DNA of 64,000 nucleotides from Myxococcota bacterium (GCA_028277885.1 JANQFK010000021.1:1-64000); one strand, 5' to 3'. Positions 1-8,109 are shown, numbered from the stretch's first letter. Numbers and translations: made by a program. The notes: generated by a model not told the origin, from the letters alone.

Positions 1-460
1 GGCCGTAGTCGGCCAGCACCGGCGAGAGCTGGGCGAGGCTCGCCGCGGTGAGGAAGCGCCAGGCGCCGCGGGGCTTCAGGCCCTCGCGCAGGGCGGCCAT
101 GCGCTCGGGCGTGTCGCGCTCGGGGTCGAAGCTCACGGCCGCGAGCCGCACCCGCTCGCGCACCGGCGGCGCGAGGCCGCGATCCACCTCCTGGAGCACG
201 GCGAGGGTCTTGGGGCACACGTGGGGGCAGCTCAGGTAGACGAAGGCCACCAGGGCCACCTGGCCCTCGTCGAGGGCGGGCAGCCGGGCGGGCGCGCCGG
301 CGGCGTCGAGCAGGACGTGCTCGCTCACCTCCTGGATGGGCGGCAGCTCGTAGCTGCCCGGCGCCGGCGCCTCGAAGCGGGGCGACTCGCCGGCCCCCAT
401 CCCGGCGCCGAGCGTGGCGGCGACGAGGAGGGCGCCGAGGCGGAGTCGGGAGCGGCTCAG
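1..460 (-). CDS. SCO1/SenC family copper chaperone, 3' end outside window
   Basis: Thioredoxin-fold copper-delivery protein, normally membrane-anchored and facing the periplasm. The CxxxC copper site is visible in LSCPHVCPKTL, and SFDPERDTPER matches the conserved stretch after it. The C-terminal His-containing part lies beyond the left edge. The start is uncertain: ATG at 400 would leave out a hydrophobic anchor (LGALLVAATLGAG) that is encoded just upstream in the same frame. The only initiator-like codon there is CTG at 460-458, which overlaps the TGA of the preceding gene as CTGA. The gene directly follows a methanethiol oxidase gene, a copper enzyme, and probably metallates it. It could alternatively serve cytochrome oxidase. 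Confidence 0.85.
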   Translation of the reverse strand, partial: MSRSRLRLGALLVAATLGAGMGAGESPRFEAPAPGSYELPPIQEVSEHVLLDAAGAPARLPALDEGQVALVAFVYLSCPHVCPKTLAVLQEVDRGLAPPVRERVRLAAVSFDPERDTPERMAALREGLKPRGAWRFLTAASLAQLSPVLADYG

Positions 461-1779
461 CGCGACGCCCCCACCGGCGCCTTCGCCCCCTCGGCGACCC
501 GGCCCTGGTGGAACGCGATGGAGCCGAAGCGCATGATGTGGGGCCGGCCGAGGCCGGCGGCGCGGAAGTCGATCTCGAAGCGGGGCTCGAGGGTCTTGCC
601 GTTCCAGCCGAAGGCCTTCAGGTACTGCTCGTCCTCCTCCCCGGACTTGTCCCAGTTGGCGAGCAGCGAGCTGGTGAAGTAGACGCGCTTTCCGTCCCAG
701 GACTGGGAGACCATGTTGACCTGGGAGCCGATCTTCTTCTCGAGGATCAGCTCGGGCTTGCGCGGCGTCGAGACGTCGAAGACGCGCACCATGCCGTCCA
801 GGAAGCTGTCCACGAACAGGTAGCGGTCGTCGGCGGAGAGGCTGATGTCCACGGGCAGCGGCACGTCGGCGGGGTTGCCGATGTCGTGCAGCTCCACGGC
901 CTCGAAGGTCCCGTCGTCCTTGCGGAAGATGCCCCAGAGCTTGGAGGTGAGCGCCGCCGTGGTGAACGCGTAGTCGTGGCGGGGCTGGAGGGCCCAGCGG
1001 ATCTCGAGGGGCGCACCGGGCACCGACAGGGTCTGGAGGGGCTTGCGCGCGTGGAAGTCCCAGACCACCACGGTGTCGCCGAAGTTCTTCATCGCCTCGG
1101 CGTCCTGGATCAGCTCGGGGAGCGGGCGCATGTAGTTGTCGCGGCCCGTGAAGGACGAGGTCAGCATGCGGTTCAGGTGGGCGTTCACCCGGGCGTCGTA
1201 GCCGTACTCGGCGCCCTGGGGCATCCAGATGGTGCGGAACCAGCGCCCGTCGTTGGCGTACTCCACCAGGGCGGTGCGGCCGTCGCCGCCGGTGTTCGAG
1301 AGGCCGGTGATGAGCATGCTGCCCGGCAGCGCGTAGAAGGTGTGGGGCCCCACCACACCGCCGCTGCGCTCCACGAAGTCGTCGATGGTGAGCGCGAGGC
1401 GCGGGCGCGCCGGGTCGGTGGCGACGTCGAACACGTAGATCATGCTGTCGTCGAGGCCGCCCACCCAGAGCCGGGTGCGGTCGCTGTTGAAGCCGCCGTG
1501 GTGGGCCTCGTGGCGCCCGCCCACGGACACCGACGACACCACCTTGCCGTAGTCCGCCCGGGCGGGGTTGGCGCCCACGGTGACGAGCTTGTCCGAGCCG
1601 TCGCCCACGCCCTCGACCCCGAGGGTCCAGACGTAGACGAAGTCCTCCTGGCCGATCACCTTGGGGAGGTAGGGAGACTGGCAGGTCTCGTCGGCCCCGG
1701 CGGGCAGGGCGAGGGCGAGGCCCAGGGCGAGGAGCGGGGCGAGGCGGACGGGACGGACGGGGAGTTCACGGCGATGCAT
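457..1779 (-). CDS. mtoX: Methanethiol oxidase (SBP56 / selenium-binding protein family), periplasmic
   Basis: 440 aa with a clear Sec signal peptide (RPVRLAPLLALGLALALPAGA) before the mature domain. The SBP56 family is recognised from SPYLPKVIGQEDFVYVWTLG, RHEAHHGGFNSDR, GPHTFYALPGSMLITGLSN and the C-terminal RPHIMRFGSIAFHQG. Bacterial SBP56 proteins are copper-dependent methanethiol oxidases, converting CH3SH to formaldehyde, sulfide and H2O2 in the periplasm. The His-rich HEAHHGG and GPHT segments are candidate copper ligands. ATG 1779 is chosen over an in-frame start 27 bases upstream because GGAGG lies at ideal spacing (GGAGGTCCGCCATG) and the signal peptide then begins correctly. It overlaps the downstream SCO1/SenC gene, an arrangement known for mtoX operons. 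Confidence 0.88.
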   Translation of the reverse strand: MHRRELPVRPVRLAPLLALGLALALPAGADETCQSPYLPKVIGQEDFVYVWTLGVEGVGDGSDKLVTVGANPARADYGKVVSSVSVGGRHEAHHGGFNSDRTRLWVGGLDDSMIYVFDVATDPARPRLALTIDDFVERSGGVVGPHTFYALPGSMLITGLSNTGGDGRTALVEYANDGRWFRTIWMPQGAEYGYDARVNAHLNRMLTSSFTGRDNYMRPLPELIQDAEAMKNFGDTVVVWDFHARKPLQTLSVPGAPLEIRWALQPRHDYAFTTAALTSKLWGIFRKDDGTFEAVELHDIGNPADVPLPVDISLSADDRYLFVDSFLDGMVRVFDVSTPRKPELILEKKIGSQVNMVSQSWDGKRVYFTSSLLANWDKSGEEDEQYLKAFGWNGKTLEPRFEIDFRAAGLGRPHIMRFGSIAFHQGRVAEGAKAPVGASR

Positions 1780-1810
1780 GGCGGACCTCCGTGCGTGCGC
1801 CCCCATGCTA

Positions 1811-2662
1811 TCACCATTCGCCGTCTGCGAGGATCCACTCCGCCACCGCCACCAGGCCGTCCTCGTCGTGGCGTCCCGTCACCCGGTCCGCCACGTCGAG
1901 GAGCTCCTCGTGGGCATTGCCCATCGCCACGCCGAGCCCCGCGGCGCGCACCATGGAGAGGTCGTTCACGCCGTCGCCCACGGCGCAGATCGCGCCGGCC
2001 TCCACCCCGCGCTGGCCGGCAAGGGCCGAGAGCCCGCGCCACTTGCAGACCTCCGCGGGGAGGATCTCGCAGTACCAGCCGCGCTCGAGGGCGGGCCCCG
2101 GCATCACCCGGGCGGCGAAGCGGCCGCCCAGGCCCGCCGTCACCTCCTCGGCCAGGGCCTCGAGGGCGTCGGGCCGCCCGAAGGTCCCCACCACGAGGAC
2201 GTCGTCGCGCTCCTCGGCGGCGAGGTCGCGCCGCCACTCGGCGTGCTCCGCGTTGTTGCGGTGGTAGGCCTGGGCGTGGGGGTCCCAGGCCAGGGAGCCG
2301 TCGATGAGGAAGTCGGCGCCGCCGTCGTCGTGGCTGTCGCGCTGGGCCACCACGACGAGGTCGTGCTCCCGCACCGTCCCGGCCACGGAGCGGAACTCCT
2401 CGGCCGTGAAGGGCCGCGCCGCGAGGGTGGAGCCGTCCCGCTCCTTCACCAGGGCGCCGCCCAGGCAGACCGCCGCCGCCGGGAGGCCCAGGGCCTCGAT
2501 GGCGGCCCGGGTCGTGCGGTAGCGCCGACCCGTGCTGATCACGATCTCGACGCCGGCCTCGGCGACCCGGCCCAGCGCCTCCCGGGTGGGCTCCGAGACC
2601 CGGTTGCCGCCGGTCACGAGGGTGCCGTCGACGTCGAGGGCGAGCAGGCGGATGCCGCTCAC
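1811..2662 (-). CDS. HAD-superfamily IIB (Cof-type) phosphatase
   Basis: 283 aa cytoplasmic hydrolase. HAD motif I is LLALDVDGTLV near the N-terminus, motif II is IVISTGR, and motifs III/IV are the lysine in AEVCKWRGL and GDGVNDLSM. The large IIB (C2) cap fits sugar-phosphate or nucleotide-type substrates, but the substrate cannot be read from sequence. The GTG start overlaps the pabB stop as GTGA, so the two are translationally coupled. Whether the phosphatase is linked to folate synthesis is unknown; dephosphorylation of a pterin precursor is only a guess from the coupling. Confidence 0.85.
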   Translation of the reverse strand: MSGIRLLALDVDGTLVTGGNRVSEPTREALGRVAEAGVEIVISTGRRYRTTRAAIEALGLPAAAVCLGGALVKERDGSTLAARPFTAEEFRSVAGTVREHDLVVVAQRDSHDDGGADFLIDGSLAWDPHAQAYHRNNAEHAEWRRDLAAEERDDVLVVGTFGRPDALEALAEEVTAGLGGRFAARVMPGPALERGWYCEILPAEVCKWRGLSALAGQRGVEAGAICAVGDGVNDLSMVRAAGLGVAMGNAHEELLDVADRVTGRHDEDGLVAVAEWILADGEW

Positions 2663-4143
2663 GAGGCGGGCTCCACGCCGAGGGCCTCGAGGAGCGCCGC
2701 GGCCTTGTCCCAGCTCTCCTGCCACTCGGCCTCGGGTCGCGAGTCGGCCACGATGCCGCCGCCCACGCCGAGGCGGGCGCGGCCCTCGCGCAGCACGAGG
2801 GTGCGGATCACCACCGAGAGCGAGGCTCCGCCGCGCAGGTCGAAGTAGCCGAGGGCGCCGGAGTAGACGCCCCGGGGCACGGGCTCGAGGGCCTCGAGGA
2901 TCCGCATGGCCGCGATCTTCGGCGCGCCGGTCATGGAGCCGGCGGGGAAGAGCGCGCGCACCAGGTCGAAGACGTCGCGGTCGCCGCGCAGGCGCCCGCG
3001 CACCGTCGAGACCATCTGGAGCACCCGCGCGTAGCGCTCGATCGCCATCAGCTCGGGCACGTGGACGCTGCCGGTCTCGCACACGCGGCCGAGGTCGTTG
3101 CGCACGAGGTCGACGATCATCAGGTTCTCGGCCCGATCCTTCTCCGAGGCGGCGAGCTCCCGGGCCAGGGCCTCGTCCTGCTCCGGCGTCCGGCCCCGCG
3201 GACGCGTTCCCTTGATGGGGCGGCTCTCCACCCGGCCCTCGGCGTCGAGCTCGAGGAGCCGCTCCGGCGACGAGGACAGCACCGCGATCCCCGGAAGCCT
3301 CAGCAGCGCGCCGAAGGGCGCCGGGTTGGCGGCGCGCAGGCGGTGGTAGAGCGCCGTGGCGTCGCCGGGGTGGGCGGCCTCGACGCGATGGGTGAGGCAC
3401 ACCTGGTAGGCGTCGCCCTCGGCGATGCGGTGCTGGGCGCGACGGACGCGCTCGGCGTGGGCGGCGGCGTCGAGGACCGAGCGCGGCCCCTCGGCGCGGA
3501 CGGGCGGGCCACCGGCCGGCGCCGCGCGGCTGCGGGTGCGCTCGGCGACGCGCTTGGCGAGGGCCTCGGCGCGCTCGGAGGCGCGCCGGGCCGCCCGGGT
3601 GGCGTCCTCGTCGAAGCCCAGCCCGATCGCCACGGCGCGGTCGTCACGGGCGTCGTGGGCCAGCAGGCCGTCGACGAACAGCAGCGCCGCCTCGGGCTCG
3701 TCGCCGCGGCGCCCGGCGACGGGAAGCCAGTGCGTGGCGAGCTCGTAGCCCAGCCAGCCCACGGCGCCGCCGACGAAGGGAAGGCCCTCGGGTGTGCCGG
3801 AAACGGCGCGGGGAGCGGCGAGCAGCGCGCGGAACGCATCGAGGGGGTCCGCTCCGACGCGGTACTCCCCGGGCTCCGCCCCGCCGTAGGGGCGGCGCAG
3901 CCGGAGCTCGAGCGTCGGCTCGGCGGTCCGCTCTGCCCCGTCGACCCCGTCGACCCCGTCGACGCGCGCCACGAGCCACGGATCGGCACCCGCGTAGGAG
4001 AAGCGGCCGCGCGGGCCGGGCAGCGCCGAGTCGAGCCACCAGAAGAAGGGCTCGCTCTCGAGGGCCGACACGGCGTCGAGCCAGCGGCCGTCGAGCGCGC
4101 GGGTCGCGCAGGCGGCGTGTCGCGGGACTCGGAAGGGGAGCAT
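2659..4143 (-). CDS. pabB: Aminodeoxychorismate synthase component I
   Basis: 494 aa chorismate-binding enzyme making 4-amino-4-deoxychorismate for p-aminobenzoate and folate. An N-terminal Anth_synt_I domain is followed by the catalytic chorismate-binding domain, with DRAENLMIVDLVRNDLGRV, FPAGSMTGAPK and the C-terminal WDKAAALLEALG. The PIKGT motif carries the active-site lysine that distinguishes PabB from anthranilate synthase TrpE, which has PIAGT. No glutamine amidotransferase (PabA) gene is adjacent. ATG 4143 opens the frame, divergent from the DHH gene 74 bases away. Confidence 0.9.
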   Translation of the reverse strand: MLPFRVPRHAACATRALDGRWLDAVSALESEPFFWWLDSALPGPRGRFSYAGADPWLVARVDGVDGVDGAERTAEPTLELRLRRPYGGAEPGEYRVGADPLDAFRALLAAPRAVSGTPEGLPFVGGAVGWLGYELATHWLPVAGRRGDEPEAALLFVDGLLAHDARDDRAVAIGLGFDEDATRAARRASERAEALAKRVAERTRSRAAPAGGPPVRAEGPRSVLDAAAHAERVRRAQHRIAEGDAYQVCLTHRVEAAHPGDATALYHRLRAANPAPFGALLRLPGIAVLSSSPERLLELDAEGRVESRPIKGTRPRGRTPEQDEALARELAASEKDRAENLMIVDLVRNDLGRVCETGSVHVPELMAIERYARVLQMVSTVRGRLRGDRDVFDLVRALFPAGSMTGAPKIAAMRILEALEPVPRGVYSGALGYFDLRGGASLSVVIRTLVLREGRARLGVGGGIVADSRPEAEWQESWDKAAALLEALGVEPAS

Positions 4144-4217
4144 GCGGGCCTCGAAAGGCGTCGAGGCTATCGAAACCGCGGCCGCGGACCAGCGAGGAGA
4201 TGGGGTAAGCTCGGCGG

Positions 4218-5069
4218 ATGGAGCGGGTCTGCTTCTATCACGCGGGCTGTCCCGACGGCTTCGGGGCCGCCTGGGCGGTCTGGCGCCGCTGGGGCGACGA
4301 GGCGCGCTACGTGCCGCGGGGCCACGAGGACCCGCTCTCCTCGGCGGAGCTGGCCGGCGCGCGCGTCGTGTTCGTCGACATCGCGCCGCCCAACGAGGTG
4401 CTGCGCGCGCTGTCCAGGCGGGCCGAGCAGGTGGTGGTGATCGACCATCACGTGACCTCCCAGGAGCGCTTCGAGGAGGAGCGCGACCTCGCCGAGTGGC
4501 TCCACGCGCAGGGGCACCACGTCCACTTCGATCTGGATCACTGCGGCTCGGTGCTCTCCTGGCGTCACTTCCACCCCGGGGAGGAGGTCCCCGAGCTGCT
4601 GCGCTACGTCGAGGACCAGGACCTGTGGCTGTGGCGCCTGCCGAAGTCCCGGGAGGTGAACGCCGCCATCGGCTCCTACCCGCGAAGCTTCGAGAGCTGG
4701 GAGGAGCTGGCGGCGCGCCCCGTGGGCGAGCTCGCCGCCGAGGGCGTCTCCATCGTGCGCGCCCAGCGGGTGGAGATCGAGCAGGCGCTCCAGAACGCCC
4801 ACCCGGTCTGGATCGGCTCCCAGCGCGTGGAGGCCGTGAACGCGCTGCACCAGCGCAGCCAGATCGGCCACGAGCTCGCGGCGCGCGCCCGCTTCGGCGT
4901 GCCCTGCGGCCTCCTCTACCGCATCACGGGCCGCCGGGTGGACTGCTCGATCTACTCCATCGGGGACTTCGACGTCGCGAGCATCGCCAGCTCCTTCGGC
5001 GGCGGCGGCCACCGCAACGCCGCCGGCTTCTCCGTCGCGTTGGACGACTGGCTGGAGCTGTTCAGCTAG
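4218..5069 (+). CDS. DHH/DHHA1 family phosphoesterase
   Basis: 283 aa protein of the DHH phosphoesterase superfamily (oligoribonuclease, cyclic dinucleotide and related hydrolases). Visible motifs: HAGCPDGFGAAWA (motif I Asp), FVDIAPP (motif II), VIDHHVT (DHH motif) and the C-terminal DHHA1 signature FGGGGHRNAAGF. The metal-binding aspartates and histidines are intact. The central part (HFDLDHCGSVLSW, VEDQDLWLWRLP) resembles the uncharacterised single-domain members rather than RecJ. The substrate cannot be assigned. Two tandem hairpins lie just after the stop codon. Confidence 0.85.
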   Translation: MERVCFYHAGCPDGFGAAWAVWRRWGDEARYVPRGHEDPLSSAELAGARVVFVDIAPPNEVLRALSRRAEQVVVIDHHVTSQERFEEERDLAEWLHAQGHHVHFDLDHCGSVLSWRHFHPGEEVPELLRYVEDQDLWLWRLPKSREVNAAIGSYPRSFESWEELAARPVGELAAEGVSIVRAQRVEIEQALQNAHPVWIGSQRVEAVNALHQRSQIGHELAARARFGVPCGLLYRITGRRVDCSIYSIGDFDVASIASSFGGGGHRNAAGFSVALDDWLELFS

Positions 5070-5083
5070 CTTGCTGAGCTTCA

Positions 5084-5128
5084 CGCGGGCTTCGCCCGCG
5101 CTGCGCGCGCAGCCCGGCGAAGCCGGGC
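5084..5128. terminator. Two tandem perfect hairpins between convergent genes
   Basis: CGCGGGC-TTC-GCCCGCG (5084-5100) and GCCCGGC-GAA-GCCGGGC (5112-5128), each a perfect 7-bp stem with a 3-base loop, separated by 11 bases. They lie 15 bases after the DHH stop and before the convergent BolA gene. No T-run follows, so they may work as a bidirectional GC-rich transcription barrier. I cannot prove that they terminate. Confidence 0.5.
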
Positions 5129-5223
5129 GGCGCTTGCATGGGGAGAGGGCCGGGCTCGGCCTCGGGGCTCGCTCGCGCCGCTTCGCTTTCCTCGGGACCT
5201 CTTCGCTCGAAGCTCGGGCTGGT

Positions 5224-5535
5224 CTAGGGGCCCTCTCCCTCGGGCTGGGTCCGGGTTGCGGTGGGTTCCCAGTCCTCGGGGGCGTAGGTGGTCATGCTGA
5301 AGGCGTGGATGTCGCTGCCCATGGCGTCGCCGAGGGCGGCGTAGACGCGGCGTTGGGACTCGAGGCGGGAGAGGCCGGCGAAGCAGTCGGCGACGATCAC
5401 GGCGCGGAAGTGGCCTCCGCCCGAGGCGGCGCCGGGGTGGCCGACGTGGAGGTGGCTCTCGTCGACGACCTCGACGTGGCGGGCGTCGAGGCGCTCGCGA
5501 AGCAGCGCCTCGATGCGGGCGCGGCGGTCCTCCAT
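5224..5535 (-). CDS. BolA family protein
   Basis: 103 aa. Typical BolA fold signatures are the DESHLHVGH strand/loop, GGHFRAVIVADCF and SRLESQRRVYAALG with the conserved R-x-x-x-Y helix, ending at IHAFSM. BolA proteins partner with monothiol glutaredoxins in Fe-S cluster handling. A histidine at the BolA-type metal-ligand position (GSDIHAFSM) is present. It follows the acyl-CoA dehydrogenase gene by only one base (5535/5537), so it is probably the last gene of that operon. The last ~20 residues (after YAPEDW) are a low-complexity tail. Confidence 0.9.
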   Translation of the reverse strand: MEDRRARIEALLRERLDARHVEVVDESHLHVGHPGAASGGGHFRAVIVADCFAGLSRLESQRRVYAALGDAMGSDIHAFSMTTYAPEDWEPTATRTQPEGEGP

Positions 5536-5536
5536 C

Positions 5537-6697
5537 TCAGTCCTTCGGGAGCCCGAGGATGCGCTCGGCGATGATGTTCTTCTGGATGTTCGGGGTGCCG
5601 CCGCCGATCACCACCTCGGGCCAGGAGAGCGCGAAGCGCTGCCAGTCGCCGGCGGCGGGCACGAGGTCCGAGCCCGCGGCCAGGGGGCCGCGGCTGCCCT
5701 GGATCTCGAGGGCGAGCTCGCCGAGCTCCACCTCGAGCTGGGCGCGGTGGAGCTTGTTGATCGACGTCTCGCTGCCGAGCTTCTCACCGCGCAGCTGGCG
5801 GGTGAGGAAGCGCATGCCGTTGAGCCGCATGGCCTCGATGCGCGCGTCCGCCCGGGCGATGCGCTGGCGGATGGCCGGATCCTCGGAGGCCGGGCGGCCG
5901 CCCCGGGCGCACTCCCGGGCCAGCTCGCGGATCCCCTCCAGCCGGCGCTGGAGACCCGTCACCTCGGCGATGCCCGAGCGCTCGTGGGCCAGGGCCGAGA
6001 CCGTGACCTTCCAGCCCTCCCCCTCGGCGCCGAGGCGGTTGCCCACGGGCACGCGCACGTCGTCGAAGAAGACCTCGGCGAACATCGCCCCGCCGGACAT
6101 GTTCTTGATCGGCCGCACCGTGATGCCGGGGCTCTCCATCTCCACCAGCAGGCAGGTGATGCCGTCGTGCTTGTTCTCCACCTCGAAGTCCGTGCGCACC
6201 AGCAGGATCATCCACTTGGACCACATCGCGATGGAGGTCCAGATCTTCTGGCCGTTCACCACGTACTCGTCGCCCTCGAGGACGCCCTTGCACTTGAGCG
6301 TGGCGAGGTCGCTGCCGGCGTCGGGCTCGGAGTAGCCCGTGCACCACTGGTAGGTGCCGTCGAGGATGTCGGGGATGAAGCGCTGCTTCTGCTCCTCGGT
6401 GCCGTACTCGATGATGGCGGGGCCCACCCAGGCGAGGCCCATGAAGCAGCTGCCCAGGGGCGGCGCCTTGGCGCGCGCCATCTCCTCCTTGAGGATCACC
6501 TGCTGGGCGATGGAGCCGCCGCCGCCGCCGACCTCCTCGGGCCAGGAGAAGCCGACCCAGCGCTTCTCGCGCACCTTGCGGTTCCACTCCTGGAGGAACG
6601 CCATGTCGCGCTTGCCGTCGGCGGGCAGGGTCTCCGCCAGGAACCCGCGCACCTCCTCGCGGAAGCGTTCCTCCTCGGGACCGAATCCGAAGTCCAT
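5537..6697 (-). CDS. Acyl-CoA dehydrogenase, subunit A of a probable heteromeric pair
   Basis: 386 aa flavoprotein with the three standard ACAD domains: N-terminal helical (MDFGFGPEEERFREEVRGFL), middle beta (WCTGYSEPDAGSDLATLKC, ENGQ-type segment VVNGQKIWTS) and C-terminal helical. Where short- and medium-chain enzymes carry the catalytic Glu in an IYEGT motif, this protein has IGGGTPNIQ, so the base must come from elsewhere, as in FadE/ChsE-type partners. ATG 6697 overlaps the TGA of the upstream ACAD gene (TGATG) and has GGAGGT five bases before it. The paired arrangement fits an alpha2beta2 enzyme acting on bulky acyl-CoAs. Confidence 0.9.
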   Translation of the reverse strand: MDFGFGPEEERFREEVRGFLAETLPADGKRDMAFLQEWNRKVREKRWVGFSWPEEVGGGGGSIAQQVILKEEMARAKAPPLGSCFMGLAWVGPAIIEYGTEEQKQRFIPDILDGTYQWCTGYSEPDAGSDLATLKCKGVLEGDEYVVNGQKIWTSIAMWSKWMILLVRTDFEVENKHDGITCLLVEMESPGITVRPIKNMSGGAMFAEVFFDDVRVPVGNRLGAEGEGWKVTVSALAHERSGIAEVTGLQRRLEGIRELARECARGGRPASEDPAIRQRIARADARIEAMRLNGMRFLTRQLRGEKLGSETSINKLHRAQLEVELGELALEIQGSRGPLAAGSDLVPAAGDWQRFALSWPEVVIGGGTPNIQKNIIAERILGLPKD

Positions 6698-7815
6698 CAC
6701 AGACCTCCGTGCGCGGCGACGCGCTCGTAGTGGAAGGGGGCGTCGCCGTAGGCCGGGCGGGCCCACTTGGCTCGCTTGAGGAACAGCTGGGCGTCGTACT
6801 CCCAGGTGTAGCCGATGCCCCCGTGGAGCTGGACCACGTCGAGCCCGATGCGGGCGAAGGCCTCGGTCGCGTAGGCCTTGGCGCGGGAGGCGGCCAGGGA
6901 CGCGTCGGGCTGGCGCTCGTCGAGCGCCCAGGCGGCGTAGTAGACCAGGGACTTCACCGACTCGACGTCCACGTACATCTCGGCCAGGGGATGCTTCACG
7001 CCCTGGAAGCGGCCGATGGGCTCGCCGAACTGCACCCGGTCCTTCGCGTAGCCCACGGTGAGCTGGAGCGCGGCCTCGGCGGCGCCGACCATCTCGGCCG
7101 CCACCCCGCAGGCCGCGAGATCGAGGATCCGTTCCAGCGCGGCCTCGGCGCCCTCCGGCGCGGCGAGCACCGCGTCGGACGCCACCCGCACGCCGTCGAG
7201 GCGCAGCCGGCCCGTGGGGCGGGTGAGGTCGATGCCGGGCACGTCCTCGGCCACGACCCCGTCGGCGTCGCGCTCCACCACGGCGAGGGCGAGCTCGCCG
7301 GCGGAGCGGAAGGGCACCACGAAGAGCGTCGCCGCGCCGGCGTCGTGGACGAAGAGCTTCTCGCCGTCGAGCACCACGGCCTCGTCCTCGGCGCGCCCCG
7401 CCAGGGCCACGCCCTCGGGTCCGAGGCGGTCGTCGCCCTCGAGCAGCGCCAGGGTGCCCGTCGCCGAGCCGTCGGCGAGGCGGGGGAGCAGCGCGGCCTG
7501 CTGGGCGGGCGAGCCCGCCGCCGCGATGGCGGCGCCGGCCAGGGTGGTGGAGAGCAGCGGGGCCGGGAACAGCGAGCGGCCGATCTCCTCGAGGAGCACC
7601 ACCAGGTCGACCCAGCCGAGCCCGGCGCCGCCGTGGGCCTCGGGCAGGGTGAGCCCCAGCCAGCCGAGCTCCGCCACCTGCTTCCAGAGCTCCGCGGGCA
7701 GGCCGTCCCCGGCCTCGGCGATGCGCCGGACCTCGCTGAGGGGGCAGCTCGCGTCGAGGAACTTGCGGACTTCGGCCCGCAGCAGCTCCTGCTCCTCGGT
7801 GAATCCGAAATCCAT
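6697..7815 (-). CDS. Acyl-CoA dehydrogenase, subunit B of a probable heteromeric pair
   Basis: 372 aa ACAD starting MDFGFTEEQELLRAEVRKFL, closely parallel to its downstream partner at the N-terminus but divergent elsewhere. The C-terminal domain shows RVQFGEPIGRFQGVKHPLAEM and VQLHGGIGYTWEYDAQLFLK. The middle domain is poor in the conserved FAD-binding signature (ALLEGDDRLGPEG instead of TEPxAGSD), which is common in the less active member of heteromeric ACADs. ATG 7815 has GAGGAG upstream. A 7-bp inverted repeat lies at 7841-7858, 26 to 43 bases before the start. Substrate unknown; branched or steroid-like acyl-CoA is an inference from the pairing. Confidence 0.88.
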   Translation of the reverse strand: MDFGFTEEQELLRAEVRKFLDASCPLSEVRRIAEAGDGLPAELWKQVAELGWLGLTLPEAHGGAGLGWVDLVVLLEEIGRSLFPAPLLSTTLAGAAIAAAGSPAQQAALLPRLADGSATGTLALLEGDDRLGPEGVALAGRAEDEAVVLDGEKLFVHDAGAATLFVVPFRSAGELALAVVERDADGVVAEDVPGIDLTRPTGRLRLDGVRVASDAVLAAPEGAEAALERILDLAACGVAAEMVGAAEAALQLTVGYAKDRVQFGEPIGRFQGVKHPLAEMYVDVESVKSLVYYAAWALDERQPDASLAASRAKAYATEAFARIGLDVVQLHGGIGYTWEYDAQLFLKRAKWARPAYGDAPFHYERVAAHGGL

Positions 7816-7840
7816 GGGGGCTCCTCGCGGTGGGGATGGG

Positions 7841-7858
7841 GTTGACTCGCCAGTCAAC
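7841..7858. promoter_or_regulatory. Palindromic operator candidate before the acyl-CoA dehydrogenase operon
   Basis: GTTGACT-CGCC-AGTCAAC, a perfect 7-bp inverted repeat with a 4-base centre, immediately upstream of the paired ACAD genes. The size and symmetry fit a TetR-type lipid-degradation repressor. The half-site GTTGACT recurs once at 8097-8103, at the start of the divergent oxygenase gene. No TetR gene is adjacent. Confidence 0.5.
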
Positions 7859-8000
7859 TCCGGAGGATCGGGCCCGGGGGGGCCGGGGTCAAGCCCCGCG
7901 CGGACCGCGAATACGGACCCGGCGCCCCCGTCGAATCCCCTCGGACCCGTCGGCTGGCCTTCGCGGCTCCGCCGGGGATGACGGGTCGGGTGACGAGGTG

Positions 8001-8059
8001 ACGATCCCCAGGTCGGGGATCGTGGGGGTCCCGCGCAACCCCTCCCGCGCGGGACCCCC
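8001..8059. repeat. Back-to-back perfect inverted repeats in a divergent intergenic region
   Basis: First hairpin: ACGATCCCC (8001-8009), 5-base loop, GGGGATCGT (8015-8023). The second starts at the very next base: a 13-bp arm GGGGGTCCCGCGC (8024-8036), a 10-base loop and GCGCGGGACCCCC (8047-8059). Both stems are perfect. They sit between divergent promoters, so terminator roles are not obvious. A structured 5' leader, protein-binding site or mobile REP-like element are alternatives. Confidence 0.6.
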
Positions 8060-8109
8060 TTAGCCTCGGAGCGGTTTCGCGATGCTGCGGGCTGGGGTTG
8101 ACTCTCCCG

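Noticed and set aside
2659-4143. Anthranilate synthase TrpE
   Set aside because: The active site reads PIKGT, the PabB lysine form, and no trp genes are nearby.
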